10,028 nt of DNA from Methanobacteriota archaeon (lineage in GTDB: Archaea; Halobacteriota; Methanocellia; Methanocellales; Methanocellaceae): positions 1-10,028 of the forward strand of contig JAEZKS010000271.1 of the NCBI GenBank assembly GCA_023436075.1, given 5' to 3'. Both the position numbers and the translations under genes were made by a program. Within the stretch, counting starts at the first letter, position 1. Each line of letters begins with the position of its first letter. This document shows positions 5,687-10,028 of this stretch, in pieces. A model generated the notes under the pieces. That model did not search any database, had not been told where the DNA came from, and saw only the letters and a list, made by a program, of their open reading frames with translations.

Positions 5687-6946
5687 TTATGCGTGGAACA
5701 GTGCCTCCATAAGCCGCGTCGCAAAGGGCTTCTGAGTCTGTGTCGTCATCTCTTTTCCCGAGATAAGCCGGGCGACCTTCTGTATTTCCTGAGCAGTCCG
5801 AGACCCGGGGCTGGCCAGCGTCACAGGCACCCGGTCCTGACGGCGCACGTTCCCGTCCTCGGGCAGCATGGCGATCACCTCAGTGCCGAAGTGTGCCTCG
5901 ACCTGAGCTTTGCTGTACTGGTGACCTTTCATGTCATAGCGATTTAGTATGATGCCAGGCACCCGTACTCCAAGGATGCGAGCCATTTCCTGCGCCTTGA
6001 GCCCGTCGATCAGACTGCCCTCGTCGGGATTAAGCACCAGCAGGAGGTCGTCCGAGGCTTTCAGCGAGAGCGCGACCTCTTTGTTATAGCCGGCGGGCGT
6101 GTCGATGACGACGTAGTCGACGCCTGCCGAGAAATGACCGATGACGTCGGCGAGCAGGCCGCGGTCCATCTTGAGAAAGCCTGCGATGGACAGCCCACTG
6201 GGCACGATGCGCAGACGCTCGTCGAACGCTCGATATACGGCCTTCTCCGGCTCTGCTTCACCGGCGAGCACCTCGTGGAGCGTCGCTTTCATACCCTGCA
6301 CGTCGATGCCCAGGTATGGCCCGAGGTTGCCCATGCTGACGTCTGCATCGAGGAGCACCGTCTCATAGCCCAGCCTGGCCAGCGCGATAGCGAAGTTGAT
6401 CGAGAATGTGGTCTTCCCCGTGCCGCCTTTGCCGGCGCCGATCGATATGATCCGACATGTCCTTTTGCCAGACATCGGCGCCGTTGTGGTTTCCGGCGGT
6501 TGCTTTGCGGACACTGGCTCAATCCGGGCTGGCACTTGCGCCGGAAGGGCGGACACGAGTTTCTCTTCAACCACTTTCCCCTCTGAAGCGATGAGCACCT
6601 GCGGCCGCAGGCCTTTCGAAGCCTCCAGCAGTTCCCTGTCCTTCGGCGACGGCACCTTCCGGGCGGAGGGATCGTTCAGCGTCGCGGGCGACAGCGACGT
6701 GTACACCAGCTCCCGCACCTCGCCAGGGCCCAGGCCAGCCAGTCGCCAGGTGATCTTTCCGTCGGTTGCAGTGGCCGCCGGTATTACGCCGCCTGACCTC
6801 GCGAAGCACAGCACGCCGGAGATCGATCGAGGATAGTGATCCTCGACCGTGACGGCTTCAACGGCCTCGACGCCGTTCACTACCAGCAGCGTCATCCGTC
6901 CCCGCTCACTGTCCCATAGCTTGTCCACTTTCAGGCCATCGCCCAT
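5687..6946 (-). CDS. MinD/ParA-type ATPase with extra N-terminal beta-rich domain
   Basis: A 419-residue protein. Residues about 163-400 are a deviant-Walker P-loop ATPase of the MinD/ParA group: KGGTGKTT at 173-180 with the signature lysine K173, the DAD of switch I at 200-202, VVIDTPAG (279-286) as Walker B, and LLLVLNPDEGSLIDG (301-315). The C-terminal FATRLMEALFHA (408-419) can form an amphipathic helix like the MinD membrane-targeting tail. MinD proteins are ATP-dependent dimers that position partners at the membrane. MinD normally starts near the P-loop, whereas here about 160 residues precede it. Residues 1-90 have alternating strands and a DxxP...W.L.GLGPGE pattern resembling DUF11-like immunoglobulin folds, followed by a charged, Pro-rich linker (91-160). 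No MinC, MinE or chemotaxis gene is adjacent. The ATG at 6946 follows a GGTGA and a TATA box. Confidence 0.85.
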   Translation of the reverse strand: MGDGLKVDKLWDSERGRMTLLVVNGVEAVEAVTVEDHYPRSISGVLCFARSGGVIPAATATDGKITWRLAGLGPGEVRELVYTSLSPATLNDPSARKVPSPKDRELLEASKGLRPQVLIASEGKVVEEKLVSALPAQVPARIEPVSAKQPPETTTAPMSGKRTCRIISIGAGKGGTGKTTFSINFAIALARLGYETVLLDADVSMGNLGPYLGIDVQGMKATLHEVLAGEAEPEKAVYRAFDERLRIVPSGLSIAGFLKMDRGLLADVIGHFSAGVDYVVIDTPAGYNKEVALSLKASDDLLLVLNPDEGSLIDGLKAQEMARILGVRVPGIILNRYDMKGHQYSKAQVEAHFGTEVIAMLPEDGNVRRQDRVPVTLASPGSRTAQEIQKVARLISGKEMTTQTQKPFATRLMEALFHA

Positions 6947-6977
6947 GGTTTCACCGCTGACTTATTTTCACCTTATT

Positions 6978-6986
6978 GAATATAAC
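6978..6986 (-). promoter_or_regulatory. TATA box of the MinD-like ATPase gene
   Basis: Reads GTTATATTC on the minus strand. It is centred about 36 nt upstream of the ATG at 6946 and would give a leader of about 10 nt that includes the GGTGA before the start. It lies in the 84-nt divergent spacer shared with the polyprenyl synthase gene. Confidence 0.4.
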
Positions 6987-7030
6987 CTTTTCCCCATGCG
7001 CATGAAACGGCCGATACGAAGGGTTTTAAT

Positions 7031-8083
7031 ATGATTGGCGTTTATACCCAAGTGGATTCTATGGCAGACCAGGTAACTGCGATCCTCGAGACCTATTCCG
7101 TATACACTAACGGCGAGATGAAACGCATCATCGAGAGCCGCCAGAAAACCGGTAGGCTCCAGGACATGATGATGTACCACCTCGGGTGGGTTGACGAGCG
7201 ATTCAGCCCCTGCGATTTCAAGGGAGGCAAGCAGTTGCGCTCCACGATGTGCCTGCTGGCCTGCGAGGCCATCACCGGCGACTACCGCAAGGCGCTGCCC
7301 GGTGCGGCGGCGGTCGAGCTGGTGCACAATTTCTCACTCATTCACGACGACATCGAGGACGGCGACGAGAAGCGCCGGCACAGGGACACGGTGTGGAAGC
7401 TGTGGGGCGTCCCGCAGGCGATCAATACCGGCGACGCCATGGATGTGATCTCGTACATGGCGATCATGGACCTGGAGATCGACCCGGCGGCGATGGTCGC
7501 CGTCCTGCGGGTCTTCAACGACACGATCATGCAGCTCTGCGAGGGCCAGTACCTGGACATGAGCTTCCAGACGCGTGACGGCGTCACAGTCGACGAGTAC
7601 GTCCGGATGATCACCGGCAAGACTGCCGCGCTCATCGAAGCGTCCACGGCCATCGGCGCCATGGCCGCCGGCGCGGACCGCGAGACAGTGCAGCACTTCC
7701 GCAACTTCGGCCACAAGATCGGCGTCGCCTTCCAGATACAGGACGACCTGCTGGGCATCTGGGGCGACCCGGCGAAGACTGGCAAGTCGGCACGCAACGA
7801 CATCCGGAACAAGAAGAAGACGCTGCCCGTGCTGTATGCTCTCCAGCACTCGTCCGAGAAGGACGAGCTGAAGCGGCTGTACGCGAAGAAGGAGTTTTCG
7901 GATGCAGACATCGACCGCGTGTTCGACATCCTGACGAAGGCGAAGGCCTACGAGTTCACCGCACGCGAGGCCACGCGGCTGAAAGACGAGGCGATGGCGG
8001 AGCTGAAAGGGCTTTGCCCTGGCAGCCGCGCCATGGAAGACCTGCGGGCCATCGGGCGGTTCCTGGTCGACCGGGACTATTGA
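7031..8083 (+). CDS. idsA: Polyprenyl diphosphate synthase, geranylgeranyl-diphosphate-synthase type
   Basis: A 350-residue trans-isoprenyl diphosphate synthase. It condenses isopentenyl diphosphate with an allylic diphosphate, in archaea normally to make geranylgeranyl-PP for membrane lipids. Seen are GGKQLR (65-70) for IPP binding, the first Asp-rich motif DDIED (106-110) followed by GDEKRR, GKTAALIEAS (197-205), and the second motif region FQIQDDLLGIWGD (234-246), where the third Asp of DDxxD is Gly, a variant seen in one branch of the family. Phe101, five residues before DDIED, matches the aromatic that limits products to C20 in archaeal enzymes. The start is uncertain. The ATG at 7031 lies beside a TATA-like TTTTAATAT (7024-7032), which would instead suit the ATG at 7061 (MADQV) with a leader of about 7 nt. 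Chain length is inferred. Confidence 0.88.
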   Translation: MIGVYTQVDSMADQVTAILETYSVYTNGEMKRIIESRQKTGRLQDMMMYHLGWVDERFSPCDFKGGKQLRSTMCLLACEAITGDYRKALPGAAAVELVHNFSLIHDDIEDGDEKRRHRDTVWKLWGVPQAINTGDAMDVISYMAIMDLEIDPAAMVAVLRVFNDTIMQLCEGQYLDMSFQTRDGVTVDEYVRMITGKTAALIEASTAIGAMAAGADRETVQHFRNFGHKIGVAFQIQDDLLGIWGDPAKTGKSARNDIRNKKKTLPVLYALQHSSEKDELKRLYAKKEFSDADIDRVFDILTKAKAYEFTAREATRLKDEAMAELKGLCPGSRAMEDLRAIGRFLVDRDY

Positions 8084-8095
8084 AAGTCGATTATA

Positions 8096-8101
8096 TTTTT
8101 T
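8096..8101 (+). terminator. Possible T-tract terminator after the polyprenyl synthase gene
   Basis: Six consecutive T residues within TTATATTTTTTAC lie 12 nt after the stop codon. Archaeal RNA polymerase can terminate at T-rich tracts without a hairpin. No stem precedes it, so the call is weak. Confidence 0.35.
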
Positions 8102-8142
8102 ACAGGTCCCGTGAAAGTCAGTCTTGTTAAGGCGTGCGCAGA

Positions 8143-8269
8143 CGATCTTCTCGCCAAGGACGCCAAGGAATTTAAGAACGCCAAGACTTTTTAATTAACA
8201 GGCGCACGTAGTATATTGTAAAATCGTCTTAGCGTGCTTCCGTCCTTGGCGTCCTTGGCGAGAAGATCG
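8143..8269. repeat. Palindromic GCCAAGG repeat element, copy B
   Basis: Positions 8143-8169 and 8243-8269 are perfect 27-bp inverted repeats made of CGCCAAGG units. The stem continues imperfectly inward (8174-8188 against 8225-8237) around an AT-rich centre. Between the innermost GCCAAG (8180-8185) and CTTAGCG (8228-8234) there are 42 nt, close to the 45 nt of copy A at the left edge, and the CTTrGCGTGCTT block is shared by both. It fills most of the spacer between the polyprenyl synthase gene and larB. No ORF or transposase is inside. Confidence 0.85.
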
Positions 8270-8319
8270 AACGACCGGATGCCTGAACAAGGCCGAACTT
8301 CATGGACGAATGCAAAACC

Positions 8320-8327
8320 TTTTAAAG
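8320..8327 (+). promoter_or_regulatory. TATA box of larB
   Basis: TTTTAAAG, preceded by an A-rich BRE-like stretch, predicts transcription from about 8349. That gives a leader of about 21 nt containing the Shine-Dalgarno site. It lies within the longer in-frame ORF starting at 8310, which argues against that start. Confidence 0.5.
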
Positions 8328-8355
8328 CTGCGCCTTTATGAGATCATACAATCAC

Positions 8356-8361
8356 AGGAGG
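8356..8361 (+). promoter_or_regulatory. Shine-Dalgarno site that fixes the larB start
   Basis: AGGAGG is followed by an 8-nt spacer and the ATG at 8370. This selects 8370 over the in-frame ATG at 8310. Confidence 0.8.
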
Positions 8362-8369
8362 CTAAAACG

Positions 8370-9137
8370 ATGAGCGCTCACGATGTGCTGGAGAAGCTGC
8401 GACGCGGCGACATAGGCGTGGAAGAGGCTGAGCGATTATTAAAGCTGGACTACGTCGAGATGATCGGCAACCACACGGTGTTCGACCTGTCCAGAGAGTC
8501 GCGATCGGGCGTGCCGGAGGTCATCTACGCCGAGGGCAAGAGCCCTGTGAAGGTCGGGCAGATCGTGGAGGCCGTGATCGCGAAGAAGAGCATGGTGACC
8601 GTGTCTCGCGCGTCCGAAGCTGACCACGCGGAAATCGTGCGGCGGATTGGCGAGCAGGGAGTCATTCACCGGCAAGAGGCGCGCATGATCGTGGTAGACC
8701 GGCGGAAGGAGAAGCCGGGCTACACTGGCAAAATCGGCGTCCTGACGGCAGGCACATCGGACATTCCCGTGGCCGAGGAGGCGGCGACTGTCGCAGAGGT
8801 GATGGGCTGTGAGGTCATCAGGGGATATGACGTGGGCGTTGCCGGCATCCACCGGCTGCTCGAGCCGCTGAAGAAGCTAATTGCCGAGGGCGTTTCCTGC
8901 GTGGTTGTTGTCGCCGGAATGGAGGGCGCGCTGCCCTCGGTCGTGGCGGGCATCATGCCGGTCCCGGTGATCGGGGTGCCCACCAGCGTGGGCTACGGTC
9001 TCGGCGCAGGCGGCATGGGGGCGCTGACGACGATGCTCCAGTCCTGCTCGCCGGGCCTCGTGGTCGTGAACATCGACAACGGCTTCAACGCCGGGGCGAC
9101 GGCAGCACTGATCGCTGCGCAGAGCCGCCAGAAGTGA
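8370..9137 (+). CDS. larB: LarB, nickel-pincer nucleotide cofactor biosynthesis carboxylase/hydrolase
   Basis: A 255-residue protein with the PurE-like C-terminal domain of LarB: LTAGTSDIPVAEEA (125-138), RGYDVGVAGIHR (151-162), VVVAGMEGALPSVVAG (179-194), GVPTSVGYG (202-210) and NIDNGFNAG (234-242). LarB carboxylates the pyridine ring of nicotinic acid adenine dinucleotide and releases AMP, giving the dicarboxylated mononucleotide that LarE and LarC turn into the nickel-pincer cofactor of lactate racemase and related enzymes. The cysteine in LQSCSPG (Cys226) corresponds to the reactive cysteine of the Lactobacillus enzyme. The N-terminal 115 residues form the usual small LarB domain. Neither larC, larE nor larA is in the window. 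An ORF from 8310 would run through the TATA box, so 8370 is taken as the start. Confidence 0.92.
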   Translation: MSAHDVLEKLRRGDIGVEEAERLLKLDYVEMIGNHTVFDLSRESRSGVPEVIYAEGKSPVKVGQIVEAVIAKKSMVTVSRASEADHAEIVRRIGEQGVIHRQEARMIVVDRRKEKPGYTGKIGVLTAGTSDIPVAEEAATVAEVMGCEVIRGYDVGVAGIHRLLEPLKKLIAEGVSCVVVVAGMEGALPSVVAGIMPVPVIGVPTSVGYGLGAGGMGALTTMLQSCSPGLVVVNIDNGFNAGATAALIAAQSRQK

Positions 9138-9186
9138 GCCGTCTGCATTCGTGTTCCAGTGCTCTTTCGTTCCTCATTAGCCGCGC

Positions 9187-9735
9187 TTACGGCACGAATG
9201 GGACCGGACTCCCGAAGCCCCACACGGCGCCATGGCCATGCTGGCTGTATTTGCAGGCATATGGGCCGACTATCCCGTCGGGCCCGAGACCGCCCCATCC
9301 CCAGGGGTCGGTGCCATAGGGGCGGAATCCTGGCACTGCGCTGTCTGGTGCCGGAGCTGCCTGTTTCTGCTCAGGCGCGGCGGGTGATTTCTCCTGTAGA
9401 TCTGGCGCAGTGCTACCCGGCGCATTGTCGGAGACTGGACTGCCGCTGCTCGTAGCGTTCATTTCTGTGGGATTCATTTCCGTAGGATTCATTCCTACAG
9501 GATTTATTCCTGTAGCATTCATTCCTGTAGCATTCACGCTCGTGGCATTCATGCCCGTGCTCGTTTGTGTAGTACTATTGTTCGTGACCATGTTAATACC
9601 CTGAACGCCCGAAGGCACTGTGCCTGCACCGGCTTCCGGGGCTTCGGCAGAAACGGCCGTTGAGATGGCGACGACCATAACGAAGGTTAGTATTGCTGTC
9701 AGGCCGTATGCCAGTATTTTCCCTCTGTCTTTCAG
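9187..9735 (-). CDS. Secreted protein with seven Asn-containing pentapeptide repeats; probable CTG start
   Basis: A protein of unknown family, 182 residues if read from CTG at 9735. The N-terminus is then a good Sec-type signal peptide: MKDRGK, a hydrophobic core LAYGLTAILTFVMVVAI (8-24), and a likely cleavage site AVSA|EA after residue 30. Residues 61-95 are seven perfect-length pentads of the form x-(M/V/I)-N-(A/P)-(T/V). N63, N68, N73 and N93 lie in N-A-T sequons and N52/N53 in NNST, so the segment could be N-glycosylated outside the cell. A Pro/Ala/Gln linker follows (110-136), then a Gly/Trp/Tyr-rich C-terminus (138-182) with one Cys (161). The first in-frame ATG, at 9678, would cut off the charged n-region and most of the hydrophobic core. 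No function can be assigned. Confidence 0.65.
   Translation of the reverse strand: MKDRGKILAYGLTAILTFVMVVAISTAVSAEAPEAGAGTVPSGVQGINMVTNNSTTQTSTGMNATSVNATGMNATGINPVGMNPTEMNPTEMNATSSGSPVSDNAPGSTAPDLQEKSPAAPEQKQAAPAPDSAVPGFRPYGTDPWGWGGLGPDGIVGPYACKYSQHGHGAVWGFGSPVPFVP
9451..9555 (-). repeat. Seven tandem 15-bp repeats encoding Asn pentads
   Basis: Seven uninterrupted 15-bp units, similar to TGTAGCATTCATTCC on the plus strand, encode residues 61-95 of the secreted protein. Units differ mainly at synonymous or Ala/Pro-changing positions, so this is a diverged coding minisatellite that could change in copy number. Confidence 0.85.
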
Positions 9736-9738
9736 AGA

Positions 9739-9748
9739 ATCATCCCCT
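9739..9748 (-). promoter_or_regulatory. Shine-Dalgarno-like site before the CTG start
   Basis: AGGGGATGAT on the minus strand matches 8 of 10 bases of the full anti-16S complement AGGAGGTGAT. It ends 3 nt before the CTG at 9735. An ATG lies inside it (9741-9743), but that frame stops after three codons. Confidence 0.45.
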
Positions 9749-9771
9749 ACGCTATGAGTTTCCGCAATTGT

Positions 9772-9780
9772 CGATAAATA
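9772..9780 (-). promoter_or_regulatory. TATA box of the secreted pentad-repeat protein gene
   Basis: TATTTATCG on the minus strand predicts a transcript starting near 9750, just upstream of the Shine-Dalgarno-like site. The rest of the 195-nt spacer (9736-9930) is AT-rich and, apart from the neighbouring terminator, shows no other feature. Confidence 0.4.
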
Positions 9781-9896
9781 GGACAGGCATAAAATGTAGC
9801 AAAAATGCCGGTATCACGAGCTATTTATGGTTAAAAAAGCTTAATCTGTGCCTTGATTCCTAATCGGACGACATGTCTGCCATAAACGAATCGTGC

Positions 9897-9926
9897 AAAA
9901 AAAGATGCCTCCGTCCGGGAGGCATC
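9897..9926 (-). terminator. Hairpin and T-tract terminator after the Gly-rich gene
   Basis: On the minus strand a perfect 9-bp stem (GATGCCTCC with GGAGGCATC, loop of 5) spans 9904-9926 and is followed directly by seven T residues (9897-9903). It starts a few bases after the stop codon at 9931. This has the form of an intrinsic terminator. Confidence 0.8.
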
Positions 9927-9930
9927 ACGC

Positions 9931-10028
9931 TTAAGAGGTACCGCAGCCGCCGCCAATGCCGCCAAGGCCGGAACCGTACCCGCCCAGACCGCTGCCAAAG
10001 CCACCAAGACCGCTGCCAAGGCCGGAAC
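9931..10028 (-). CDS. C-terminal end of a Gly-rich heptad-repeat protein (5' part outside the window)
   Basis: Only the last 31 codons are in the window; the reading frame enters two bases into 10028 and ends at TAA 9931-9933. They encode three heptads GSGLGGF, GSGLGGY and GSGLGGI (10017-9955) followed by GGGCGTS. The frame is supported by the exact 21-bp periodicity, the regular heptads and the terminator immediately downstream. Another open frame over the same bases gives only an Ala/Val-rich sequence that runs through the terminator. Gly-rich repeats of this kind suggest a surface, structural or low-complexity protein; the cysteine near the end could anchor or cross-link it. The function is unknown. 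Confidence 0.65.
   Translation of the reverse strand, partial: SGLGSGLGGFGSGLGGYGSGLGGIGGGCGTS
9934..10017 (-). repeat. Tandem 21-bp repeats encoding GSGLGG(F/Y/I)
   Basis: Three 21-bp units (10017-9997, 9996-9976, 9975-9955) plus a degenerate fourth (9954-9934) encode Gly-rich heptads at the end of the partial gene. More units may lie beyond the window edge, since the preceding codons read Ser-Gly-Leu. Confidence 0.75.

Noticed and set aside
7334..7929. Long antisense ORFs across the polyprenyl synthase gene
   Set aside because: The sense strand carries all catalytic motifs of the synthase; the antisense products are low-complexity and have no initiation signals.
8310..8369. The longer version of LarB starting at ATG 8310
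   Set aside because: It would run through the TATA box and across the AGGAGG site; the ATG at 8370 has ideal spacing from that site.
9410..9604. A plus-strand ORF encoding a very hydrophobic, repetitive 64-residue peptide
   Set aside because: It is the antisense reading of the Asn-pentad repeats (Asn/Met codons read in reverse give Phe/Ile/Val). It has no ribosome binding site, and the minus-strand frame has a signal peptide and promoter.
9831..10019. A minus-strand Ala/Val-rich ORF at the right edge
   Set aside because: It is a shadow of the Gly-rich heptad frame and runs straight through the hairpin and T-tract terminator. The Gly-rich frame stops just before the terminator.

Overview
The window looks like chromosomal DNA of a methanogen-type euryarchaeon, probably close to Methanocella (Methanocellales). 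That placement is an inference. It rests on archaeal TATA-box promoters placed so that several transcripts would start at or beside the start codon, on strong GGAGG ribosome binding sites in front of other genes, on an archaeal-type isoprenyl diphosphate synthase, a MinD-like ATPase and LarB, and on moderately GC-rich coding DNA with AT-rich intergenic spacers. I see no rRNA, tRNA, CRISPR array or transposase gene.

Layout from left to right. (1) A palindromic GCCAAGG repeat element (1-149) precedes a minus-strand tandem-GNAT acetyltransferase (192-1121). (2) Divergent from it are two tandem GT4 glycosyltransferases (1328-2509 and 2728-3903). They align to each other without a gap over 390 residues and are about 57% identical by hand count. 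A divergent TatC translocase gene (3943-4716) follows on the same strand. (3) Converging on tatC, with stop codons overlapping by 4 nt, is a DUF72/YecE-family gene (4713-5570, minus). Its last residues form a textbook PCNA-interacting (PIP) box. Upstream of it on the same strand is a MinD/ParA-type ATPase (5687-6946) with an extra N-terminal beta-rich domain and a C-terminal amphipathic tail. (4) Divergent from the ATPase is a polyprenyl (GGPP-type) synthase (7031-8083). A second copy of the palindromic element (8143-8269) follows, then larB (8370-9137). (5) The right end holds minus-strand genes for surface or secreted low-complexity proteins. One is a signal-peptide protein with seven Asn-containing pentads, apparently starting at CTG or carrying a start-proximal frameshift (9187-9735). 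The other is the 3' end of a Gly-rich heptad-repeat protein (9931 to the window edge), followed by a clear hairpin plus T-tract terminator.

The genes do not form one pathway. The likely functional units are the glycosyltransferase pair (sugar transfer at the cytoplasmic face of the membrane), the polyprenyl synthase (precursor for archaeal lipids), LarB (first step of the nickel-pincer cofactor) and the exported repeat proteins at the right. The observations most worth following up are the PIP box on the DUF72 protein, the two related palindromic elements, the domain fusion on the MinD-like ATPase, and the odd start of the Asn-pentad secreted protein.
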